Origin: Planctomycetota bacterium
Lineage (GTDB): Bacteria; Planctomycetota; Planctomycetia; Pirellulales; Pirellulaceae
NCBI GenBank assembly: GCA_026692885.1
Contig: JAPLNJ010001054.1
Span: forward strand, 1-19,337
DNA length: 19,337 nucleotides
Reading direction: 5' to 3'
Shown here: in pieces, positions 1 to 6,442 of the stretch
Numbering within the stretch: position 1 is the first letter of the stretch
Layout: the number at the start of each line of letters is the position of its first letter
The notes under the pieces: model-generated
The model's database searches: none
What the model was told of the DNA's origin: nothing
What the model saw: only the letters and a program-made list of their open reading frames with translations
Program-made: the position numbers and the translations under genes

Positions 1-297
1 GCCATCGACGCCCTTGGGATGCTCCCAGAGTCGCGGCGCGACGAACTCGGCGATCAAGCCTTCGCCGTCGAGCGTCTTCTTCATGGCGGCGGCTTCTTTC
101 TTGATCTTGGCCGCCGGCTTCGCTTCCAGGTCCGGCACCGCGTCGTCGTCGTGGAACTGCACGCCGGCAAACCCGAGTTCCTTGTACAGCTTCAGCTTCT
201 TGGCGAATTTCACCGACGGACGCACCGGCGGGCCGAACGGGTCCGCGCCCTCGTGAATGTTCCAGGGACCAAAAGAAAAGCGATATTCGGCCGCCAT
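1..297 (-). CDS. xylA: Xylose isomerase, N-terminal part (cut by window edge)
   Basis: Only the first 99 codons are present; the reading frame is open to the window edge with no stop. The start ATG (295-297) follows a good Shine-Dalgarno AAGGAG (complement of 305-310). The peptide opens MAAEYRFSFGPWNIHEGADP, continues to an ELGFAGVQFHDDD stretch, and reaches an LWEHPKGVDG stretch. This matches the Streptomyces-type xylose isomerase N-terminus (RFTFG.W....DPFG, then GVTFHDDD, where His and Asp of FHDDD are catalytic, then LF.HP...DG). The enzyme interconverts D-xylose and D-xylulose in the cytoplasm with two divalent metals; the metal ligands lie beyond the window. The aldolase-like gene lies 276 bp upstream on the same strand. 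Seen: the motif order. Known: family function. A related TIM-barrel sugar isomerase remains possible because only a quarter of the protein is visible. Confidence 0.75.
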   Translation of the reverse strand, partial: MAAEYRFSFGPWNIHEGADPFGPPVRPSVKFAKKLKLYKELGFAGVQFHDDDAVPDLEAKPAAKIKKEAAAMKKTLDGEGLIAEFVAPRLWEHPKGVDG

Positions 298-573
298 GAG
301 AGCGCTCCTTTGTGATGAAAGTCTAGTAGGTTCCAAGTGCGGGCTTCGGCCCGCCCAAGCGGACGGCCAGGACGCCGTACGACATCCGTAATCTCGCTGG
401 CAACGCTGAGCATGATATGCGAAAAGACGGGGGTTCGTCTAGTTGCCGCCGTGAGCGAGGCACCAGCGAATGGGTCGCGTGCGACTCATCCCCAAGTCCT
501 CTCGGTGGAATACCGGGGCGCGAGAAGACAAGCTCGGGAGTGCCGCGCCCGTCGACCAGCTGAAACGCAGGGT
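298..573. other. Intergenic gap with UUCG-type hairpin
   Basis: No gene is supported here. The clearest structure is a perfect 6-bp stem GCGGGC/GCCCGC at 339-354 closed by TTCG, which on the plus strand gives a very stable C(UUCG)G tetraloop. It follows a GTAGGTTCC stretch resembling the GTAGG-type repeats elsewhere in the window. It has no T-run on either strand, so it is not a classical terminator. A second weak hairpin is AGACG/CGTCT near 424-439. Confidence 0.4.
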
Positions 574-1740
574 TCAGCCGATGATCCGCTTCCACCGGTC
601 CAGGTTCCACTGGACCTTCTCGGCGGTGGTCATCTTGCTGAAGTCCGGTTCCGTGGGGGGAACGATGGACTTGCGCCCGGTGGTCGGAGACGCGGGCTGC
701 GGCTTGGAAGTGCCACTGTAACTGGTGGCCGTATCCGTACCTTGGAGGTCGTCTTCCAGCGCTCGGTGCGGCCGTACGCCCAGCTTCTGCAGCTCGCCGT
801 GATACGCCCGCACAGCTTCTTCCGGCCCGATCTGGTCGTCGGCGATGGCCCGGAGGAACTGGACAAAGGTCAGTTGATGCTCGGCGTTGTTGATCTTCCG
901 GCCATACAACGCCGCGTGGGCGCCGTACTTCTTGGCCTCCCAGAGCATGTGGAAGGCGTCCCGTGTGGTGCCAGCCGAGCCGCCGAGGATGCCGACCACC
1001 ACTGAACGATCGTAGGCCGCCAGGGCCTCCATTGCGGCAGGGCCATGGTAGGCGATCTTCAGGAACACCGGCCGACCCCGGCCGGTCACACCAGCCAGCG
1101 TGCGGGCGATGTGGTCGCTGTTGAACCGGCCGATATCCTGCGGGCAATGTTCGCCGCAGGCATTGGGATCAAAAACTTCCAGAAAATGTCGAAAACCCTT
1201 CTGCTCCGCCTCCACTCGGAACTCCTTGTAGGCTTCCAGGACCTGCCGATCCAGCTCGACGTCGTTGTTGAATGTGACCGAGTACAAGCCCAAGTCGACG
1301 CCCAGTTTCCGCTCCTGCGGTTCGCACTCGGCCTTGCCGCATTGGGCATGGTCGAGCGTGGCGCTCCGGAAGGTCCGGGACGGCTGCGACCCATAACGCC
1401 CCAACCCGCCAGCCAGCCAGATCTCGCTTGTGTCGTTAGCGCGGATGGCGGGCGTGATGGGGCTGTTCTCGAACAGGCGTTCCTGGAGGGTGAGTATCTC
1501 GCTGGTGCTGCAGCTCATGAGCATAATGTCGACGAGTCCTTGGTGGACGATGTCGCGCATCTGCTGGCGGTATTCCTGTAGCGTGCGGAAGCGGGCCTCG
1601 TGACCGTGATATTCGGGACTCCGACCGGGTGTCGACAAGCCGTAGGCCATGTCGCCATCCTTGGCATCGGCTAGGATGAAGTCCCGGCAGGAGGGATCGG
1701 CGTGAATGCGGGCCAGCTTTTGGTCGAGTGTTTTTTGCAT
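574..1740 (-). CDS. DeoC/LacD-like class I aldolase family protein
   Basis: 388 aa, starting at an ATG with no clear Shine-Dalgarno. The core (about residues 20-330) reads like a class I aldolase TIM barrel of the DeoC/FbaB/LacD superfamily. It has a VFLKIAYHG strand whose Lys could be the Schiff-base lysine, followed by VVVGILGGSAGTTRDAF and then GAHAALYGRKI, the usual late-barrel phosphate-binding GG and GR signatures. The N-terminus MQKTLDQKLARIHADPSCRDFILADAKDGDMA resembles this group. The last ~55 residues are unusual: a Pro/Ser/Thr-rich linker followed by a short charged, amphipathic tail (DFSKMTTAEKVQWNLDRWKR). The gene lies upstream of, and in the same direction as, the xylose isomerase gene, which fits sugar catabolism; the substrate cannot be read from sequence. 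Family assignment is by pattern memory and is moderately sure; the lysine assignment is inference. Confidence 0.6.
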   Translation of the reverse strand: MQKTLDQKLARIHADPSCRDFILADAKDGDMAYGLSTPGRSPEYHGHEARFRTLQEYRQQMRDIVHQGLVDIMLMSCSTSEILTLQERLFENSPITPAIRANDTSEIWLAGGLGRYGSQPSRTFRSATLDHAQCGKAECEPQERKLGVDLGLYSVTFNNDVELDRQVLEAYKEFRVEAEQKGFRHFLEVFDPNACGEHCPQDIGRFNSDHIARTLAGVTGRGRPVFLKIAYHGPAAMEALAAYDRSVVVGILGGSAGTTRDAFHMLWEAKKYGAHAALYGRKINNAEHQLTFVQFLRAIADDQIGPEEAVRAYHGELQKLGVRPHRALEDDLQGTDTATSYSGTSKPQPASPTTGRKSIVPPTEPDFSKMTTAEKVQWNLDRWKRIIG

Positions 1741-1947
1741 GGAATCGGATGGGGCTGCTCAATGGTGGTGATCGATTGTGGTAGACGTCAGCGATGAATT
1801 ATAGCTCAGACCGTAGAACTGCGAAACTGCGACTGAACTCGTTCGTATCCAGGTATCCAGGGACAAAGCTGCGGTGCGAGCCTGCCGAGCGTCGTCCATC
1901 GTCAGCGATCTCAAGGCACGTCCGTTTCAGCCCGAGTTCGTCAGCAA

Positions 1948-2058
1948 GGCGAGCGGCAGGAAATAACTTACCCGTAGGTCGGCCTTTCCAGGCCGATCGG
2001 GACGGTCTTGGAAGACCATCCTACATTAAGTCGGGTAAGTTATTTCCTGCCGCTCGCC
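1948..2058. repeat. Nested inverted repeat (27-bp arms around a hairpin doublet)
   Basis: The outer arms 1948-1974 and 2032-2058 are perfect 27-bp inverted copies (left arm begins GGCGAGCGGCAGGAAATAAC). The 57-bp interior is a head-to-head doublet of two different GTAGG-type hairpins: GTAGG + TCGGCC-TTTCCA-GGCCGA at about 1974-1998, and on the other strand GTAGG + a GGTCTT/AAGACC stem at about 2003-2024. No coding capacity is evident. It resembles a non-autonomous palindromic element (REP/MITE type); mobility is inference. Confidence 0.75.
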
Positions 2059-2118
2059 CAAGATGAACTTCGATTACCCATCAAGGGGTCTCCGGCAATC
2101 TAGCACTGCTAGCACACC

Positions 2119-2190
2119 TGCAAGAATTGCATCTTTATCACCGCAGCGATTTGCTGTAGGATTCCCGCCTTGGCAGAATGGAGTCTGCCA
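2119..2190 (+). promoter_or_regulatory. Run of hairpins in the HU leader
   Basis: Three small perfect stems follow one another: TGCAA-GAA-TTGCA (2119-2131), CAGC-GATTT-GCTG (2144-2156) and TGGCAGA-ATGGAG-TCTGCCA (2171-2190). Together with the 12-bp stem at 2241-2271 they form a structured region of about 150 nt ending just before the HU gene. It could be a 5' leader or a separate small RNA; no known RNA family was recognised. Confidence 0.4.
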
Positions 2191-2240
2191 GCGCCGACCC
2201 ATTGGTGCAGTTCACAGGACGTGCGCTGCCTCAAGAACCA

Positions 2241-2271
2241 GCCCCGCCGATGACTCACACATCGGCGGGGC
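2241..2271 (+). promoter_or_regulatory. Terminator-like hairpin just upstream of HU gene
   Basis: A perfect 12-bp GC-rich stem (GCCCCGCCGATG and its complement) with a 7-nt loop ACTCACA, followed by CATTTTCGTT. It ends 22 bp before the HU start codon and 12 bp before its Shine-Dalgarno. It could end an upstream transcript such as a small RNA, act as an attenuator of the HU gene, or stabilise a processed 5' end. Confidence 0.5.
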
Positions 2272-2293
2272 CATTTTCGTTACAGGAGAAGCT

Positions 2294-2617
2294 ATGGAAG
2301 AGAATCAAGTCGTCAAGAAACCTATGAACAGAACGGAAATCCTCGCTGCCCTGAGCGAGACGACGGGCCTCACGAAACAGCAAGTCGCGGGCCTGTTCGA
2401 TGAACTTGCCAAGTTGATCGGCAAGAATCTGGGCGATGCTGGCCCTGGTATCTTTGCCATCCCTGGCCTGCTGCAAATCAAGGTCGCCCGCAAGCCCGCG
2501 ACGGAAGCACGCAAGGGGATCAACCCGTTCACCAAAGAGGAGATGGTTTTCAAGGCGAAGCCCGCCAAGAACGTCGTCAAGGTCGTCGCCTTGAAGGGGC
2601 TGAAGGAATTGGTGTAG
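2294..2617 (+). CDS. HU/IHF-family DNA-binding protein
   Basis: 107 aa. Start chosen at ATG 2294 because AGGAGA (2284-2289) is ideally placed; in-frame codons further upstream run through the hairpin leader. The protein has the HU order: a short lysine-rich N-tail, helix-turn-helix-like dimerisation helices (MNRTEILAALSETTGLTKQQVAGLFDELAKLI, residues ~12-43), then the beta-arm region with IPGLLQIKVARKPATEARKG and an INPFTKEEMVFKAKPAKN segment. In canonical HU the equivalent is G.F....R.AR.GRNP.TGE....A....P.F. Here the arm keeps INPFTKEE and KPAKNVVKVVALKGLKEL, typical of the divergent planctomycete/environmental HU-like proteins. Expected role: dimeric nucleoid-associated protein bending DNA. 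It stands alone with its own structured leader. The family is sure; specific function is not. Confidence 0.85.
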   Translation: MEENQVVKKPMNRTEILAALSETTGLTKQQVAGLFDELAKLIGKNLGDAGPGIFAIPGLLQIKVARKPATEARKGINPFTKEEMVFKAKPAKNVVKVVALKGLKELV

Positions 2618-3104
2618 GAACGGCGTTGGGCAGATACCTACAATAACCACCCCACCCCATGAGGGCAGGCAGGAGCGAAGCGGAACAAGTCACCCCTTGG
2701 CTGGCCCGCGCAAAACCGGGGACTCGGGCGTCAAACGGATGGTCCTGTTTTCGTTCCGCCCCCATCCGGGCTTGCCCCGGTGGAGCGAGGTTTCTGGACT
2801 ATACGCCACGGGTCCGCAACCGCCTCACTTCTTCCGCCGCCGGAGGCGGCAGGCGGCGGAAGATAGCACGGCTAGAGTCTGCCAATGTAGTGTACGAAAC
2901 CCACTTCCACCGGGGCGAGCCCGGATGGGGACCCGACATGCGTTGTTGTTGCGCCGGTCCTAAAGCACCACAACGTTCCCATCAAGGCCAGCGGGTGGAA
3001 CGTGGCGAGATGCTTGCAGCCTGTGGTGGTCAGGATTATGCTTACCCCGTCCAAAAAACGGACGACTTCCACATTTTACATCATAGCCCTGGGAGCAAAC
3101 GATC
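2618..3104. other. Intergenic region with inverted-repeat element
   Basis: Nearly 490 bp between HU and the ABM-domain gene without a supported gene. It holds the inverted pair at 2760-2930 with a central 12-bp hairpin (separate entry). A short CGTCC/GGACG hairpin around an A-run lies near 3048-3064. Frames crossing this stretch have no recognisable protein features. Confidence 0.45.
2760..2930. repeat. Inverted repeat pair enclosing a 12-bp hairpin
   Basis: Arms 2760-2783 and 2907-2930 are 24-bp inverted copies with one mismatch. Each arm is itself a small hairpin built on CCGGG/CCCGG. Midway, 2830-2863 is a perfect 12-bp stem (TCTTCCGCCGCC and complement) with a 10-nt loop. The layout is that of a palindromic, non-coding repetitive element in the gap between two plus-strand genes. 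Confidence 0.65.
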
Positions 3105-3506
3105 ATGGCGATTAACCGACGCACGTTGTTGGCAAGTGGAGCAGCTTTGGCAGGCTTGTCGTATGTGGGTGGCGAGTTGCGAGCAGCAGCTGTTGCCAAT
3201 TCCGAAATGCCAAAGGACGGAATCATTCTGACCGCGACAGTGAAGGCCAAGCCGGGACAGGAAGCGGCGCTACAGGAAGTCCTGGTGGCCCTGGTCGAGC
3301 TGACTCGGCAGGAACCCGGTTGCCTGTGCTACAATCTCCACCAGTCGAAATCCGATCCGACAGAATTTATGTTCTACGAGCAGTGGGCCAGCAAAGAAGC
3401 GATCGATGCCCACGGAAAAACGCCCCACATGAAGGCCCTTGGCGGCAAGCTCAAGGACAAAACGGCTAAGGGCGGCGGGGTCGTCTTCTACGAGTTGCTG
3501 AAGTAG
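3105..3506 (+). CDS. Exported ABM-domain (quinol monooxygenase-like) protein
   Basis: 133 aa. The start ATG is preceded by GGGAG nine bases upstream. Residues 1-29 form a signal peptide with a twin-arginine look: MAINRRTLLASGAALAGLSYVGG, then an Ala-rich cleavage zone. Residues ~38-133 are an antibiotic-biosynthesis-monooxygenase (ABM, YgiN-like) domain: IILTATVKAKPGQEAALQEV, then ALVELTRQEPGCLCYNLHQS, then PTEFMFYEQWASKEAIDAH, and finally the THPHM-like segment TPHMKAL. ABM domains are dimeric ferredoxin-like folds; family members oxidise quinols or bind/degrade heme without a metal cofactor. Export through Tat would be consistent with folding before transport. No operon partner: RecD2 starts 209 bp downstream. 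Substrate unknown. Confidence 0.85.
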   Translation: MAINRRTLLASGAALAGLSYVGGELRAAAVANSEMPKDGIILTATVKAKPGQEAALQEVLVALVELTRQEPGCLCYNLHQSKSDPTEFMFYEQWASKEAIDAHGKTPHMKALGGKLKDKTAKGGGVVFYELLK

Positions 3507-3715
3507 GACGCCTTAACGAAGTTGTCTAATCGGTCTCCATGCCCTGTCCGCCCGGAAAGACCTGGGGCGTGGTCAGCTGGCAGAGGTATCCCAGGGACGA
3601 AAGTAGATGGTGTTAGGCAGGCAACGACCAGCGCCGACCGAAGTCTCGAGCAGGCCCCGTCTCGCCAGGGCGCTGGTGGCACTGCTCCTGACTGATTACC
3701 GACCCGTCACCATTT

Positions 3716-5878
3716 ATGCCCGAAACCCTCACCGGACTGATCGAACGTGTCACGTACCACAACCCGGAAAACGGGTTCGCCGTGCTCAAGGTGCAGGTCA
3801 AGGGCCGCCCGGATTTAGTGACCGTCGTGGGCAGCACGACTTCGGTTTCGGCGGGCGAGCACCTGGAAGCGACCGGCCGCTGGGTCGTTGATCGGGAACA
3901 CGGTCCGCAGTTCAAAGCCGACGAACTGAAGACGACACACCCGGCGTCGGCCGAGGGCATCGAAAAGTACTTGGCGTCGGGGGCGATCCGCAGCATCGGT
4001 CCCAAGCTGTCCGCCAAGATCGTCGGGATCTACCAGGAACGAACGCTCGAAATCTTCGAGACGGCCCCCGATTTCCTGCTCCACATCAAGGGGATCGGGC
4101 AGGAGCGGCTAAAGCGAATTCGCCAAAGCTGGCAGGAACAGAAGGGCGTTCGGAAGATCATGTTGTTCATGACGGAGCACGGCATCACTTCGGGCCGGGC
4201 TGTCAGGATCTACCGGACTTACGGCCAGGAAGCCGTCGCGAAGATCAAGGAGAATCCCTACCGGCTGGCCGACGACATTCGGGGGATCGGGTTCAAGACG
4301 GCCGATGAGTTGGCGGCCAAGCTAGGAATCGACCGCAACAGTCCCTATCGGGCACGGGCTGCGGTTCAGTACACGCTTCAGGAACTCGCCGGGCAGGGGC
4401 ACGTTGGACACCCGGAACCGGGTGTCGTGGAGCACACCACCAAGCTGGTCGAGATCGACCAGAAGATTGTTGAGGATGCGGTACAGGCTGCCGTGGGCGA
4501 CAACTCAGTCATCCGGGACACTGTGGCTGGCGAACCCTGGTTGTATCTGACTGGCCTGTACCGGGCCGAAGTTGGACTGGCCCACTCCGTCCATCGCATC
4601 GCTTCGGCCACACCGCATCCGTTGCCCAGCATCGACATGGAGAAAGCCCTCAGCTGGGTTGAGAAACGCCTGGACATTCACTTGGCGGTGAGCCAACACG
4701 AAGCGATCCGGCAGGCGTGCCAGCAGAAATTGCTGGTCATCACAGGCGGGCCGGGCGTCGGTAAGACGACCCTGGTCCGCAGCATTCTGGAAATCTTCAG
4801 CGCCAAGAAGCTGACGTGCGTGTTGGCAGCGCCCACCGGTCGGGCCGCAAAACGGCTGGCAGAAACGGCGGAGCGAACGGCTAAGACCATCCATCGGCTG
4901 CTGGAGTTTGATCCGACTACCGGGGACTTCAAACGCAACCAGCAGAATCCGCTGAAAGGCGATTTGTTTGTAGTGGATGAAACGTCGATGGTGGATGTCG
5001 TCCTGGGACATCAGTTCTTGCGGGCCGTGCCCGCCAAGGCCTGCGTGATCCTGGTCGGTGACGTGGACCAACTTCCCTCGGTTGGCCCTGGTTCCGTGTT
5101 GGCCGATCTGATTTCTTCCGGCGTGGTGCCGGTGGTCCGCCTGACCGAAATCTTCCGGCAAGCCGCCGAAAGCCAGATCGTCACGGCCGCCGGTGCCATC
5201 AACGCAGGCCGGACGCCCAACTTGGCCACACCCGCAGGGCTGGGCGACTTCTACTTCATCGAAGCCCAGGAACCGGAATCCATCCAGGACTTGATCGTGC
5301 GGTTGGTCAAGGAGCGGATTCCGCAGCGATTTGGGTTTGATCCCAAGACCGACATCCAAGTGCTCACGCCCATGAACCGTTCCTTGTTGGGCGCACGCAA
5401 CCTGAACCAGGTGCTGCAAGGAGCATTGAATCCCGGCGACGGTGGCCCGGAGGTTGAGCGGTTCGGCTGGACGTTTCGGATCGGGGACCGGGTGATCCAG
5501 ACAGAAAACGACTACGACAAAGACGTGTTCAACGGCGATCTGGGGCTGATCGAGAAGATCAACCGGATCGAGCAGGAGTTGGTGGTCAACTTCGAGGGAC
5601 GGCAAGTCGAGTACGACTTCGGTGACTTGGACGAGTTGGCTCTGGCCTACGTGCTGTCGATCCATAAATCGCAAGGATCGGAGTTCCCCTGTGTGGTGAT
5701 CCCGGTCCACACGCAGCACTATATGATGCTCCAGCGAAACCTGCTTTACACGGCAGTCACCAGGGGCAAGAAGCTGGTCGTGTTGGTCGGAACGAAGAAG
5801 GCCTTGGGGATGGCGGTGCAGCGGCAGGATACGGCCCAAAGATACGCGGCCTTGCGGAAGAGGTTGCAGGAGGCATAG
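3716..5878 (+). CDS. recD2: RecD2 (RecD-like, YrrC-type) ATP-dependent DNA helicase
   Basis: 720 aa SF1B 5'-3' helicase. The N-terminal OB-like region (1-80) opens MPETLTGLIERVTYHNPENG, typical of RecD2, supporting this start although no Shine-Dalgarno is visible. Tandem helix-hairpin-helix segments follow (about 90-200, e.g. SIGPKLSAKIVGIY and RGIGFKTADELA). Helicase motifs in order: Walker A GGPGVGKT (344-351), motif Ia LAAPTGRAAKRL, motif II DETS (421-424), motif III VGDVDQLPSVGPG, motif V HKSQGSE (650-656), motif VI YTAVTRGKK (678-686). All key residues are intact. Length is normal for RecD2, which works without RecB/RecC in DNA repair and replication-fork processing; no recB or recC is in the window. 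It stands alone, convergent with the protease gene across a repeat-filled gap. Confidence 0.95.
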   Translation: MPETLTGLIERVTYHNPENGFAVLKVQVKGRPDLVTVVGSTTSVSAGEHLEATGRWVVDREHGPQFKADELKTTHPASAEGIEKYLASGAIRSIGPKLSAKIVGIYQERTLEIFETAPDFLLHIKGIGQERLKRIRQSWQEQKGVRKIMLFMTEHGITSGRAVRIYRTYGQEAVAKIKENPYRLADDIRGIGFKTADELAAKLGIDRNSPYRARAAVQYTLQELAGQGHVGHPEPGVVEHTTKLVEIDQKIVEDAVQAAVGDNSVIRDTVAGEPWLYLTGLYRAEVGLAHSVHRIASATPHPLPSIDMEKALSWVEKRLDIHLAVSQHEAIRQACQQKLLVITGGPGVGKTTLVRSILEIFSAKKLTCVLAAPTGRAAKRLAETAERTAKTIHRLLEFDPTTGDFKRNQQNPLKGDLFVVDETSMVDVVLGHQFLRAVPAKACVILVGDVDQLPSVGPGSVLADLISSGVVPVVRLTEIFRQAAESQIVTAAGAINAGRTPNLATPAGLGDFYFIEAQEPESIQDLIVRLVKERIPQRFGFDPKTDIQVLTPMNRSLLGARNLNQVLQGALNPGDGGPEVERFGWTFRIGDRVIQTENDYDKDVFNGDLGLIEKINRIEQELVVNFEGRQVEYDFGDLDELALAYVLSIHKSQGSEFPCVVIPVHTQHYMMLQRNLLYTAVTRGKKLVVLVGTKKALGMAVQRQDTAQRYAALRKRLQEA

Positions 5879-6038
5879 GAAAAGGATGGCGTCTGCCAAG
5901 TGCCGGCGGGGAGAGGGGGCAGGGGAATGTTGGGTACGGGGAATGGGGAGCTGGGTGGGCCTGGATCGTAAGGTTGCGCAGAACGCTAGTACTTTGTCAA
6001 GGCCGCCAGTGCCGTTGCTCCACCTCTTGGCCTTCGAA

Positions 6039-6126
6039 CACTGGCGAAGCCAGTGGCACCCAACCCTAAGATCGTGGGTTGTGAACGACGCTAGCCGCCG
6101 GTTCCGAACGCCGCCAGCGGCTAGCG
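6039..6126. repeat. Cluster of short palindromes upstream of copy A
   Basis: CACTGGC-GAA-GCCAGTG (6039-6055) is a perfect 7-bp stem. CGCTAGCCGC (6089-6098) pairs with GCGGCTAGCG (6117-6126) over an 18-nt loop. The GCGCTAGCCGCCGG core reappears at about 17232-17245, next to another gene end, so it is a dispersed repeat family in this genome. Its right arm touches the beginning of copy A. Confidence 0.6.
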
Positions 6127-6367
6127 CCAAACGCTATTTTGGCCCTTGCGCGTAAAGAATGAGACTTAACGGCTCAGCAGGGACGGGGCGCGAGACAAGG
6201 GGTCAGACGTACAGATTTCAGTTTTCGCGGGCAGAGGCTTCTCATGGGCTTGGGCACACGACCGCGAAAACTGAAATCTGTACGTCTGACCCCAGCCGGC
6301 GGTCCGTCTATGCGAAACCGTAAAACCCCATTCTTGACACCGACAACCCCGAAAACCGTTTGGTGCT
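6123..6367. repeat. 245-bp palindromic repeat element, copy A
   Basis: It aligns along its length with 16079-16324. Left flank (from AGCGCCAAACG) and right flank (to GTTTGGTGCT) are shared in the same orientation with scattered substitutions. In the middle are perfect 32-bp inverted arms, 6199-6230 and 6262-6293, starting GGGGTCAGACGTACAGATTT. The 31-nt loop 6231-6261 matches the reverse complement of the loop of copy B, not its direct sequence. No open frame of interest: peptide frames through it recur in both copies simply because the DNA is repeated. It lies between two convergent genes. Likely a MITE/REP-like non-autonomous element. Confidence 0.85.
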
Positions 6368-6442
6368 AGCGCCGTTCCGCTCACCCATCGCTGACGCTTC
6401 GCGCTTACGATGTGCAACATTCCGATCAAGGCCGTGCCTGGC

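Larger units (their letters stand above)
1741..2293. other. Long intergenic region: inverted repeats and structured HU leader
   Basis: About 550 bp without a supported gene between the divergent aldolase-like and HU genes. It holds the nested inverted repeat at 1948-2058 and a chain of hairpins from 2119 to 2271 leading into the HU gene (separate entries). An apparent reading frame over 1794-2066 is largely made of the repeat and is not considered real. No convincing promoter hexamers were found for either flanking gene. Confidence 0.5.
5879..6442. other. Repeat-dense gap between convergent genes
   Basis: About 560 bp between the 3' ends of recD2 and the tail-specific protease gene. Going left to right: a G-rich stretch (5905-5965), hairpin CACTGGC-GAA-GCCAGTG (6039-6055), hairpin CAACCC/GGGTTG (about 6061-6081), a 10-bp inverted repeat (6089-6098/6117-6126), then copy A of the 245-bp element. 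Reading frames inside are repeat-derived. One or more hairpins may serve as transcription stops for both genes. Confidence 0.6.

Noticed and set aside
1794..2066. 90-codon plus-strand open frame
   Set aside because: Half of it is the nested inverted repeat; no ribosome site and no recognisable protein.
2100..2290. Possible tRNA or known housekeeping RNA ahead of the HU gene
   Set aside because: The hairpins do not form a cloverleaf, there is no T-loop GGTTCRA motif, and no SRP, tmRNA, 6S or RNase P signature was recognised.
3014..3042. Possible promoter TTGCAG-17 bp-TATGCT ahead of the ABM-domain gene
   Set aside because: Spacing is right, but the matches (3 of 6 and 4 of 6) are too weak to distinguish from chance.
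2659..3231. 190-codon plus-strand open frame before the ABM-domain gene
   Set aside because: It crosses the inverted repeat element and overlaps the start of the ABM gene in another frame; composition is not protein-like.
4505..6130. 541-codon open frame on the minus strand opposite recD2
   Set aside because: It runs antisense through clear helicase motifs; the peptide is His/Gln/Arg-rich without domain features, as expected of a GC-rich shadow frame.
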